NCBI RefSeq assembly: GCF_027498035.1
Contig: NZ_CP114978.1
Span: forward strand, 930,001 to 994,000
DNA: 64,000 nt
Origin: Pseudoxanthomonas sp.
Lineage (GTDB): Bacteria; Pseudomonadota; Gammaproteobacteria; Xanthomonadales; Xanthomonadaceae
Direction of reading: 5' to 3'
Below, piece after piece: positions 20,464-28,891 of this stretch; position 1 is the first letter of the stretch, and every line of letters begins with the position of its first letter. Position numbers and translations under genes: made by a program. Below the pieces are notes generated by a model. The model worked only from the letters and a program-made list of their open reading frames with translations, had not been told where the DNA came from and made no database searches.

Positions 20464-20490
20464 GATAAGCGCAGGCCGCGCGTTTTCAAG
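20464..20490 (-). promoter_or_regulatory. Candidate sigma-32 (heat-shock) promoter for hsp20
   Basis: On the minus strand, CTTGAAAA (20490-20483) matches the sigma-32 -35 element. After a 14-base GC-rich spacer comes a -10-like GCTTATCT region. This is 75-100 bases upstream of hsp20. The -35 part is good, the -10 part only partial. Confidence 0.45.
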
Positions 20491-20581
20491 GCTTTTGACA
20501 CGGCCTTTCCGTGGACACTCCTAGGGTTGCGTTCATGCGCGGACCACTGCGGTGCGCGCCATTCCAGGGACTTCCAGACCG

Positions 20582-21064
20582 ATGACCATCCAGCGCGGCG
20601 ACCGCGTTCCCGAAGCCACCGTCACCCGCATCCGACAGGGCGTGGAGAAGATCGATACGCCCACCCTGTTCCAGGCGCACAAGGTGGTGATGTTCGGCGT
20701 GCCCGGCGCGTTCACGCCAACCTGTTCCGAACGCCACCTGCCCGGCTACATCGAGCACTTCGCCGAATTCCGCAAACGCGGCATCGAGGTCTACTGCATC
20801 TCGGTCAACGACGCGTTCGTGATGAAGGCCTGGGGCGATGCCGTCGGCGTTCCCGAGGGCCTGCAAATGCTCGCCGATGGCAGTGGCGACCTGACCAAGG
20901 CACTCGGCCTGGACATCGACCTCAGCGGCAACGGCATGGGCCTGCGCTCGCGGCGCTATGCGCTGTATGCCGAAGACGGCGTGGTCGAGGCGCTCTGGCT
21001 CGAAGCCCCGGGCGAATTCAAGGTGTCCTCGGCCGAACATGTCCTGGCGCAGCTTTCCAGCTGA
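20582..21064 (+). CDS. Peroxiredoxin (Prx5-like, thioredoxin-fold peroxidase)
   Basis: 160 residues from the ATG at 20582 (MTIQRGDRVPEATV). Prx proteins reduce hydroperoxides with an active-site cysteine. The peroxidatic Cys48 is in the motif GVPGAFTPTCSERHLPGYIEH, which is that of the Prx5/AhpE-like group (PGAFTPTCS). No second conserved cysteine is seen in the rest of the chain, so a 1-Cys mechanism with glutathione or thioredoxin is likely. It is divergent from the hsp20 gene, so a shared stress-response setting is plausible. A TTGACA element at 20495-20500 may be its -35 box. Confidence 0.92.
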   Translation: MTIQRGDRVPEATVTRIRQGVEKIDTPTLFQAHKVVMFGVPGAFTPTCSERHLPGYIEHFAEFRKRGIEVYCISVNDAFVMKAWGDAVGVPEGLQMLADGSGDLTKALGLDIDLSGNGMGLRSRRYALYAEDGVVEALWLEAPGEFKVSSAEHVLAQLSS

Positions 21065-21367
21065 TCCATCCTTTCCACTCAGGCACGAGGCAGGCCAACG
21101 TCCGGGACATCCCGCCAGGACGCGTTGGTCGGCCTACTGGAGAGCTGGGTCGACGAGTGCGGCAGCAGCAGGGCCAGACTTCAGGAAACTGGAAAAGGCT
21201 ATCCGCTACCTGTCATTCCCGCGCAAGCGGGAATCCAGGCGGGCATTGCTTCGGATTGCGGCAGACTGCTCCAACTGACAGCGTCCTGGCATGGATTCCC
21301 GCCTGCGCGGGAATGACGAAAAAAAGCAAAAGCTGAAAGCTTTTTCCTGCCCCCCATCCCCGCCCCC
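21065..21367. other. 303 bp intergenic region holding a REPIN-like repeat pair
   Basis: No gene was supported here. The region contains the inverted pair of palindromic units at 21212-21237 and 21292-21317 (listed separately). A short frame across it reads as low-information sequence. Confidence 0.6.
21212..21317. repeat. REPIN-like pair of inverted dRS3-type palindromes
   Basis: GTCATTCCCGCGCAAGCGGG plus AATCCA at 21212-21237 and its inverted partner TGGATTCCCGCCTGCGCGGG plus AATGAC at 21292-21317. Each is itself an ATTCCC-N8-GGGAAT palindrome, and the two 26-base units are inverted relative to each other with one mismatch, separated by 54 bases. This is the layout of a REPIN (two inverted REP units), a short mobile repeat family usually moved in trans by a transposase elsewhere in the genome. 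Confidence 0.75.
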
Positions 21368-23752
21368 TCAACGCAGCACTTTGAACCGCAAGGTCGTCCA
21401 CGCGCCACTGGCAGCCAGGGCGGTGAGCGTGTGTTCGCCCAGCGTGTCGAACGCGGCTTCAAACGTGCGCGAGCCCTGGGTTTGCGCGATCCAGCGCCCA
21501 TCCAGCAGCCATTGCACGTCGGTCTCGGTGCCCAGGGCACGCAACTGCACGGTCGCCGGTTTGGGGCTGCCGGGCGCACGCGCGAGCGTTGCGCGGTCGT
21601 TGAGGCCCTCGATGCGCAATGACGTCAGTGCCTCACGTCCGTCTTCGGCACAGTCCGGCGCCAGGGGCGGCAGACGCGAAGCCGTGCGCTGGAACGCCGT
21701 GAGCCAGGGCGATGCCAGCACCGGCCACTGGGCGATCTGCATGCTCTGCGCGACATGCGGGCGCGTGCATTCGGCGGATAGCCGTTGTCCGGTTGCCACA
21801 TCGCGCTGGAAGGTCTGCAAGCCGCTGTGCCACAACCGCGCCTCGCGCTCGGCGAAAGTAGGCGGCACGTTGCCGTCGAAGGTCCAGGCCTGCATGCGTT
21901 TCTGGCACAACTGCGGTGCCGCTGGATCGGGTGGCAGGCCCAGCGGCCAGCAGATCTCGCGCTCGCTCACGCTGGCCGGTGGCGGGGTCTGCAGTGCATC
22001 GCCGGCCGTGCGCGGCAGGCTGTCGATCACCTCGAACATCAACGGCAGCGCCGTCACCGCACCGTACTGGCCCGGCAATGGCGTGCCATCGGGGCGCCCC
22101 ACCCACACGCCCACCGTGTAGCGCCGCGTGCTGCCCAGCGCCCAGGCATCGCGGAAGCCATAGCTGGTGCCGGTCTTCCAGGCCACCTTCGGTCGACGAC
22201 TGGTATCGAACGTATCCAGCGCATAGCCAGGACGCGGATTGGCATCGAGCATTTCCCGCACGATCCAGGCCGCCCCCGGCGCCATCAGCCGACGCTCCAC
22301 CTTCGGGTCCTGCGGCCGGTAGCGCACGCGCCCGGCCAGGCCATCGCGGTTCAAGCCTGCGAACGCGCCGACCAGGTCTTCCAGCCGCGCGCCGGCACCG
22401 CCGAGGATCATCGCCAGGTTGGGCGCCGCGCCGCTGGGAAACTGCAGGTCCACGCCGGCGTTGGCCAGCCGCGCGGCAAACCGCGCCGGGCCGACGCGAT
22501 CCAGCACATCCACCGCCGGCACGTTGAGCGACAGGCGCAGGGCTTCGGCCACGCCGACCGGGCCGTTGTAGGACAGGCCGAAGTTGCCCGGCCGATAGCC
22601 ACCAAATCCCTGCGGCGCATCCACCAGCAGGCTTTCCGAATGGATCAAACCATCCTCCAACGCCAGGCCGTAAAGGAAGGGCTTGAGCGTGGAGCCAGGC
22701 GAGCGCCAGGCGCGAACCATGTCGACGTGACCCAACCGCTTGGCATCGCCGAACTGCACCGAGCCCACGTAGGCGCGCGCTTCCATGGTGGCGTTGTCCA
22801 CCACCAGCAATGCGGCCGATGTCCGATCAGGAAGATTGGAGAAATACGCCGTGACGCGCTGTTCCAGCGTGCGCTGCAGGTCGGCATCCAGCGTGGACAC
22901 GATGCGGGTGGCGTTCGGTTCCGCCGCATGCAGGCGCTGGGCCAGCAGTGCCGCCGACAACGGTGGCGCGAGCGAACGCGCCACCACCGGCTCGATCAGC
23001 GCGTCCTCCATCTGCGCGTCGCTCCACAGGCCGAGCGTGGCCATCCGTCGCAGGACCTTGTCGCGCGCCACCCGCGCGGCTTCCGGATGACGGTCCGGGC
23101 GCAGCCGGCTGGGCGACTGCGGCAGTACGGCCAGCAGCGCAGCTTCGGCATGCGACAACTGGCTGCTGGGCTTGCCCAGGTAGGCCCAGCTGGCAGCCTC
23201 AACGCCTTCGATGGTGCCGCCGAAGGGCGCGCGCTCCAGGTACAGCTGCAGGATCTGCGCCTTGCTCAGGTGCGCCTCCAGCTGCACCGCCCTGAGCACC
23301 TGCGCCGCCTTGCCCCAGGGCGTGCGGGTATCGACGCCATCCAGGATGCGCGCCACCTGCATGGTCAAGGTAGAGCCGCCGGACACCACGCGTCCGTGCA
23401 CGACCAGTTGCCCGCCTGCGCGCACCATTGCCACCGGATTGATGCCCGGATGCCGCCAGAACCAGCGGTCCTCGTATCCCAGCAGCGCCTGCAGGTAGAG
23501 CGGCGAGACCGATGCCCGGCTGGCCGGATAGCGCCACACGCCCTCGCTGTCGGCAAAGGCACGCAGCGGTGTTCCATCGCGTGCAACGACCAGCGTCGAT
23601 GTCCCCAGCGACGCTGGTAGCCGCGGCGGGAACACCAGATCCAGCAGCAGCAACGCCGACAACAGCGCCACCGTGCCCCAGCGCAGCCAGGGCAACATGC
23701 GATGCCACCAGCGCCGGCGCGTGGCCGGCACCGGCTTCAGCGGTGACGACAC
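21368..23752 (-). CDS. pbpC: Penicillin-binding protein 1C
   Basis: 794 residues with a GTG start at 23752. It is a bifunctional class A type protein: a transmembrane anchor (about 24-44), the GT51 transglycosylase with EDRWFWRHPG (Glu94) and GGSTLTMQVARIL near 125-137, then the transpeptidase with the SxxK motif STLK near 354 and KTGTS near 527, and a C-terminal BiPBP_C-like beta domain. Peptidoglycan synthesis or repair is expected. The gene starts one base after the stop of the alpha-2-macroglobulin gene, a widespread and conserved pair in bacteria. Confidence 0.93.
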   Translation of the reverse strand: MSSPLKPVPATRRRWWHRMLPWLRWGTVALLSALLLLDLVFPPRLPASLGTSTLVVARDGTPLRAFADSEGVWRYPASRASVSPLYLQALLGYEDRWFWRHPGINPVAMVRAGGQLVVHGRVVSGGSTLTMQVARILDGVDTRTPWGKAAQVLRAVQLEAHLSKAQILQLYLERAPFGGTIEGVEAASWAYLGKPSSQLSHAEAALLAVLPQSPSRLRPDRHPEAARVARDKVLRRMATLGLWSDAQMEDALIEPVVARSLAPPLSAALLAQRLHAAEPNATRIVSTLDADLQRTLEQRVTAYFSNLPDRTSAALLVVDNATMEARAYVGSVQFGDAKRLGHVDMVRAWRSPGSTLKPFLYGLALEDGLIHSESLLVDAPQGFGGYRPGNFGLSYNGPVGVAEALRLSLNVPAVDVLDRVGPARFAARLANAGVDLQFPSGAAPNLAMILGGAGARLEDLVGAFAGLNRDGLAGRVRYRPQDPKVERRLMAPGAAWIVREMLDANPRPGYALDTFDTSRRPKVAWKTGTSYGFRDAWALGSTRRYTVGVWVGRPDGTPLPGQYGAVTALPLMFEVIDSLPRTAGDALQTPPPASVSEREICWPLGLPPDPAAPQLCQKRMQAWTFDGNVPPTFAEREARLWHSGLQTFQRDVATGQRLSAECTRPHVAQSMQIAQWPVLASPWLTAFQRTASRLPPLAPDCAEDGREALTSLRIEGLNDRATLARAPGSPKPATVQLRALGTETDVQWLLDGRWIAQTQGSRTFEAAFDTLGEHTLTALAASGAWTTLRFKVLR

Positions 23753-23753
23753 G

Positions 23754-26700
23754 TCACGGCTGCACCACCTGGATGCTGGACGGCGTCACCTTGCCCACGC
23801 CGCGCAGGTCCGGGCGGTACATGTCTTCCACCAACGGCGGCGGTACCAGATACGTGCCCGGTGTCACCGCGCGCACCAGATAGAACACCCGCGCCGTGCT
23901 GCCGCGCCCGAGCTTGAGCGCCGCGACATAACGGTCATCACGGAACTCCTCGTGCTGCACATTGGCGGCGCTGTCGCGGTCGCCGATGTTGATGCCATCG
24001 ACCACCACATCGGCCCACTGCTTGGCATCGCCCAGATTGAAGTTCTCGATCTCCAGGCCTGCCGGCAACAGGTCGGTCAGCAGCGCATCGGACATCTCGG
24101 TATTGGCCGTGATGCTGACACCGACGATCAAGGCATCGCCTTCCTTCAACACGCCACCGGTCCACGGCTTGCCGTCGGTGGTGAAGTAGCGTCGCTCCAC
24201 GCCGATCACGCTGGCATCGTAGGCCGGTGCCGTACGTGGAATGCCCGCGACCTCCAGGCTTGCGAATGCCGGCGGCGTTCCCTGCGGATCGAACTGCACG
24301 CCCTTGGCCAGCACGCTGCCGTCGAAATCACGCGCGGTGATGCGCTGGTCGCTGACCGCGCTGTCCTGGCCATCGACATGCCACGTGCCGGAGATCGTCC
24401 CGGCGTGCCCATCGCCCAGCAGTGCCTTGCCCAAACGACCGATGGCGATCTGCTCCTGCGTGCTCAGATAGAACCAGGGGCGCTTGCGGCGTTCATCCAA
24501 CTCGCGGCCCAGTGCCACTACCTTGTCGTCGAACCCCGGCGTGGTGAGTTTGCGTTCGCGCACCATGGCCAGCATCAGCGCATCGTCGCGCAGCACCGTG
24601 CCGTAGTCGCCGAGCCACGATGGGCGATCGCCATCCTTGCCGAAGCCTTCGTCGATGGCGGCCTGGCCGCGCTTGCGATCCCCCTGCAGGCTCAATGCGA
24701 TACCCAACTGGACCAGCGGCAGGCCGCTCATCGCATCCTTGCGGTCGTTGTCGTACATCGCCCGCAGCGTACCCAGCGGCGCGCGCCCGACCCGCGCCAG
24801 CGCGTAGCCGGCGTAGGCCTTGCTGGCGAACTGCATGTGCTTGCGGAACTCGTAACCGTAGTACTGATCGCCACCGGAGAGCAGGCTTTCGTTGAGCCGG
24901 TCCAGTGACTTCTGCAGCACGGTCTCGGGAATCGCGAAGCCGCCATCGCGCGCATCCAGCAGGAAGTCAGCCACGTAGGCCGTCATGTACGGCGACACCG
25001 AACCACCTTCGCCGCCCCACATCGAGAAGTTGCCATTGCCGATCTGCATCGAGGCGATGCGGCCGAACGCGCCCTCCATGCGTTCCTTGCGCTTGGCCGG
25101 GGTGAGCCCCTTGACCCCCATCAGGTCCGCCGTGGCCTGGTCCAGGATCAGCGCGGCATAGCCCTTGCTGGTGGTCTGCTCCAGGCAGCCGTACGGGTAC
25201 TTGAGGACATCTTCCAGCGCTGCGGCGAACGGCAGCGGCGGCAGCGCGCTGACGACCAGGCGGCCGTTGACCGAACCCTCCATCAGGCCATCGGCGAAGC
25301 CGGCATCCATGGTGATCGGTGCCAGCGGATCGACCATCTTCGCCTGCGTGCGCACCACCGCCGGCCAGCCCGCGCGCACCGGTACGTCCAGCTTGCGGTC
25401 CACCTTGTAGCCGGTACTGGTGCCATCCACGCGGATGCGCACCTGGGCCACGCCATAGCCCTCCTTGGCCTGCAACGGGAAGGACAGCGTGTTCTTCACC
25501 CCGTCGGCCAGTTGCAGGTTGCGGCTACCCTCGCCAATCGCCAGCGGACCCACGCCTTCGACCAGCACCTTGAAGGCGCCAGCCTTGCCGGTGAAGTTCT
25601 GCACGTCCAGGGTGACCGTGCTGCGGTCGCCCGGCGCCAGCACGCGCGGCACGCTGGCCTCGGCCACGATGGGCGCGCGGACCACGGTTTCCTCGGACTT
25701 GCTGCCGTACTTGCTGTCCGAATACACCAGTGCCGAGACCCGCAGGGTGCCGTTGAAATCCGGCACCTTCAATTTGATACGGGCAATGCCCTTGGCATCG
25801 AGCTTCACCGGGCCGGAGAACAGGTCCACCGTCTGCACATGTGCGGTGGGGCGCCGCGCCTGCGGCAAGGCGCCCAGGCCCATGTCACCGCCGAAACGGA
25901 TCTTGGCCATGCTGCCTTCGAAACTCTCGATCACCCGGCCATAGACGTCATAGGCATCCACCGCCAGGCGGCGCTGGGCGAAGAACCACGCAGTCGGGTC
26001 CGGCACCGGGTAGCGGGTGATATTGAGGATGCCCACGTCCACCGCCGAGACGGTGACATGCGCCACCTGCCCGGCCAGCTGCGGCACGCCCACCGTGACC
26101 GGCAGGTCCTGTTCGGGCTGCATCAGCTTGGGCACCGATACGCCCACGGCCACCTTGCGGTCACTGCGGTCCATCGGCACGAATGCCACGCCCACCGCAC
26201 GCGCCGGGGTGATCTTGGACGGCGCACTGCCGCCACGGAACACCAGCGCGGTGATGTAGACGTCGTGGCGCTCCCAGTCCTCGGTGACGGGGATGGAGAA
26301 GGTGCTGCCGTTCTTGGCCTCGATCTCCTTGGTGTAGATCATGTGGTCCGACTCGACCAGCAGCAGGCCCTTGCCCTCGTGCGGCGGCGTCACGGTCACC
26401 TTGAGCGTGTCACCGGCCCGGTAGGCGGTCTTGTCCAGTGCCAGCTTGACCTTGTCCGGGCGCGCGTCCAGCCCGCGGTTTTCGTCATCCCAACCCCAGC
26501 CTGCGTAGAACGGATAGCGCGTCACCAACCCGTTCTGCGGATCGGTCACTTCCAGTCGATAGCCACCCCATTCCACCGGGAACTCGACCTTGGCGGCGGT
26601 CTCCCCGGTATCGACAGTCTTCTCGCCGGCCTTCTCGAAACGCTGGACGTAGTCGTACTTCCAGCCGGTGTCTTCGTCGTAGCTCCAGTGGTATTCGCGC

Positions 26701-28763
26701 ACCTCGCGGATCAGGGCGACCTTCAGCCCCTTGCCAGCCACGCGCTTGCCGGCGGCGTCGTACCGCGCGACCTCGAACGCCGCCGTGGTGTTGGCACCGG
26801 AACCATCGGTGTCCTCGAACAACGGCCGCACACCGATCAGCGCCGGGGCCGGCCACAGCACGCGCTTGAGCACGCGGTTGACCGTGCGCCCACCGCTCTC
26901 GTACACGCTGCCGGCGATCATCGCACTGACCGGCGTGTTGGATTTGACCTCCGAGGGCCAGTCCACGTTCTGCGAGAAATGGCCCTTCGCATCGAACTCG
27001 CCATCGGCCACGTCACTGGCATCGCGCGGCAGGGTCACGGTGGGGTCGCCGAAGAACCAGCCCGGCAGGTTGTCCAGCGGGTGCTGTTCCACCGCCACCG
27101 CCAGCTTGGCGGTAAAGCGATTGCCGGCAGCCGGCGCGCCATACAGGTACGCGGCATCGGCCGCCAGCGGGATCGGCTGGCTGGGCTTGAGCGTGGCCGG
27201 CGCGGACAGGTCCAGCTTCAGGCGCTCGGGCAGGAACTCCTCGATCCGCAGGCTCATGCCTTCGATCACGTCCTTGCTGGCCGGGTCGGTGCGGAACTCC
27301 ACCTGCCAGCGTCCGGTGGGCGCTTCGTTGGGGATGATCTGTTCGAACTGGAAGTAGCCCTGCTCGCCTTCGCTCAGCTTGGTTTCGCGGAAGGTCTTGC
27401 CGTCGGGCTGCTTCAGGCGCAGGTACAGCGGCTGCCCGGCCTTGACCGGCTTGCCATCGTGATCGCGCAACAGGGCCGACACGCGCACGGTTTCACCTGG
27501 GCGATACAGGTCACGGCCCGACCAGGCAAAGACATCAAACCACGCGTCCTTGCGGCCGGCCACCGCGAACTCGCTCAGGTCCAGCGCAGGCTGGTTGAAG
27601 GGCAGCATCGCCGGGTCATGGCCGTGGCTGGCCACCAGCACGTGCGTGGCGTCCAGCGTATAGCGCAGCAAGGCGTTGCCGTTGCCGTCGGTCTGGCCCT
27701 TCAGGACTACCTGCCCCTTCTTGTCCAGGATCTTCAGGTCGGCCTTGCCGATGGCCTCGCCATTGGCCAGCGAGGCGGTGTGCACGAACAGCGTGTCCTT
27801 GTAGGCGCGCGCATGCAGGCCCAGGTCGGTCACCGTGAAATACGTGGCCTGGATGCCGCCGGAGAATTCGGTGGGCCGACGCATCACGGCCACGTACAGC
27901 CCCGGCTGCTGCAGTTCCTTGATGTCCTGGATGGGCAGGTAGCTCAACACCCGCTCGTTGGGCTTGCCATCCAGCGCGAAGCGGTTCACGTAGACCGGAT
28001 CGGCCAGGTCACCCAGCGGCTTGTTGCTGCCGTAGTTGCGGTCCAGGTCCCAGCCATCGTTCATGCCACCGTTGCGGAACTGGGCAAAGAAGCGCGGCAG
28101 CGCGTCCTCATGCACGCGCAGGAACTGCACGTCCACCTCGGGTACGTTGAGCGCCACCACCGGCAGGCCACGCGTGTCCTTGGCCGGCAGCACGCTGCCC
28201 AGCGAGGCGAAGCCCACCACCGGCTTCATCGGCCCGGTCTGCACCTTGCGCACGATGCCTTCCGGCAGGGTCGATCCGTCGGCGGCCTTCAAGCCGGTAT
28301 CGACCTTGATGTTGTATTCGCTCGCCGGGTCCAGCGAGGGCGCGCGGATGATGGTCGGGTCTTCGTCGTCCAGCACCCAGCTGGTGCGCACGACCGCGTC
28401 GTTGCCATCGGTGATGTGCAGGACCGCGTCGAAATCCTGGTCCTGCACCAGGGCGCGGCTGAACTCCAGCGCGACGGCGGTTTCACCACTGACCTGGTCC
28501 GGGTAGGCCGCCACCAGGCCGAAGCCCTTGACCTCCACCCGTTCGACTTTGACCGCTTCACCGGACACCTTGGGCAGCTCGCCGGTCTTGTTGCGGTCGC
28601 AGCCAGTCAGGGCCAGCAGGCCAAGGGCAGCGGCGAGCAGCAGGCCGCGCCAGGGGCGTCGCGCGTGCGCTTGGGTTTCCCGTCGGGTGGCCGAAGCCAG
28701 GTGCGCATCCTGCGCGATGGTCTGCTGTGGCGCGCGCGCGCCGCGACCTTGCGTGCTGTCCAT
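23754..28763 (-). CDS. yfhM: Bacterial alpha-2-macroglobulin lipoprotein (YfhM-like)
   Basis: 1669 residues from the ATG at 28763 (MDSTQGRGAR), chosen because AGGAG lies ten bases upstream; an ATG three codons earlier is also possible but sits too close to that site. The lipobox is LLALTGC. Large macroglobulin repeats (MG domains) follow, then a thioester region with CLEQ (near residue 1190 in GCLEQTTSKGYAAL). Bacterial alpha-2-macroglobulins trap foreign proteases in the periplasm and are anchored to the inner membrane. The tight pairing with pbpC fits a role in protecting the cell wall where it is being repaired after attack. Confidence 0.93.
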   Translation of the reverse strand: MDSTQGRGARAPQQTIAQDAHLASATRRETQAHARRPWRGLLLAAALGLLALTGCDRNKTGELPKVSGEAVKVERVEVKGFGLVAAYPDQVSGETAVALEFSRALVQDQDFDAVLHITDGNDAVVRTSWVLDDEDPTIIRAPSLDPASEYNIKVDTGLKAADGSTLPEGIVRKVQTGPMKPVVGFASLGSVLPAKDTRGLPVVALNVPEVDVQFLRVHEDALPRFFAQFRNGGMNDGWDLDRNYGSNKPLGDLADPVYVNRFALDGKPNERVLSYLPIQDIKELQQPGLYVAVMRRPTEFSGGIQATYFTVTDLGLHARAYKDTLFVHTASLANGEAIGKADLKILDKKGQVVLKGQTDGNGNALLRYTLDATHVLVASHGHDPAMLPFNQPALDLSEFAVAGRKDAWFDVFAWSGRDLYRPGETVRVSALLRDHDGKPVKAGQPLYLRLKQPDGKTFRETKLSEGEQGYFQFEQIIPNEAPTGRWQVEFRTDPASKDVIEGMSLRIEEFLPERLKLDLSAPATLKPSQPIPLAADAAYLYGAPAAGNRFTAKLAVAVEQHPLDNLPGWFFGDPTVTLPRDASDVADGEFDAKGHFSQNVDWPSEVKSNTPVSAMIAGSVYESGGRTVNRVLKRVLWPAPALIGVRPLFEDTDGSGANTTAAFEVARYDAAGKRVAGKGLKVALIREVREYHWSYDEDTGWKYDYVQRFEKAGEKTVDTGETAAKVEFPVEWGGYRLEVTDPQNGLVTRYPFYAGWGWDDENRGLDARPDKVKLALDKTAYRAGDTLKVTVTPPHEGKGLLLVESDHMIYTKEIEAKNGSTFSIPVTEDWERHDVYITALVFRGGSAPSKITPARAVGVAFVPMDRSDRKVAVGVSVPKLMQPEQDLPVTVGVPQLAGQVAHVTVSAVDVGILNITRYPVPDPTAWFFAQRRLAVDAYDVYGRVIESFEGSMAKIRFGGDMGLGALPQARRPTAHVQTVDLFSGPVKLDAKGIARIKLKVPDFNGTLRVSALVYSDSKYGSKSEETVVRAPIVAEASVPRVLAPGDRSTVTLDVQNFTGKAGAFKVLVEGVGPLAIGEGSRNLQLADGVKNTLSFPLQAKEGYGVAQVRIRVDGTSTGYKVDRKLDVPVRAGWPAVVRTQAKMVDPLAPITMDAGFADGLMEGSVNGRLVVSALPPLPFAAALEDVLKYPYGCLEQTTSKGYAALILDQATADLMGVKGLTPAKRKERMEGAFGRIASMQIGNGNFSMWGGEGGSVSPYMTAYVADFLLDARDGGFAIPETVLQKSLDRLNESLLSGGDQYYGYEFRKHMQFASKAYAGYALARVGRAPLGTLRAMYDNDRKDAMSGLPLVQLGIALSLQGDRKRGQAAIDEGFGKDGDRPSWLGDYGTVLRDDALMLAMVRERKLTTPGFDDKVVALGRELDERRKRPWFYLSTQEQIAIGRLGKALLGDGHAGTISGTWHVDGQDSAVSDQRITARDFDGSVLAKGVQFDPQGTPPAFASLEVAGIPRTAPAYDASVIGVERRYFTTDGKPWTGGVLKEGDALIVGVSITANTEMSDALLTDLLPAGLEIENFNLGDAKQWADVVVDGINIGDRDSAANVQHEEFRDDRYVAALKLGRGSTARVFYLVRAVTPGTYLVPPPLVEDMYRPDLRGVGKVTPSSIQVVQP

Positions 28764-28795
28764 GTAACGCATTCTCCTGCCTGATTTTGCGCGGA

Positions 28796-28801
28796 ATTAT
28801 A
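28796..28801 (-). promoter_or_regulatory. -10 box upstream of the macroglobulin gene
   Basis: Exact TATAAT on the minus strand, 33 bases upstream of the start codon. It is close to the gyrA terminator stem, whose trailing bases occupy the -35 position. Confidence 0.45.
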
Positions 28802-28825
28802 GACGCGGACGAACCGCAGAAACGA

Positions 28826-28857
28826 CGCTGCCGCCCCGTTTCAAGGGGGCGGCAGCG
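28826..28857 (-). terminator. Terminator after gyrA
   Basis: CGCTGCCGCCCC and GGGGCGGCAGCG make a perfect 12-base stem with an eight-base loop, 35 bases after the gyrA stop. Downstream the minus strand reads TCGTTTCT, a modest T tract. It is a strong candidate for an intrinsic terminator. Confidence 0.7.
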
Positions 28858-28891
28858 AAGGTGCATCACTTCAAGCTGGAACGCCGGTGGC

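Noticed and set aside
25512..28784. Long open frame of 1090 codons opposite the macroglobulin gene
   Set aside because: GC-rich codon bias makes long antisense frames common; it has no recognisable domain, and lies entirely within a well-supported gene on the other strand.
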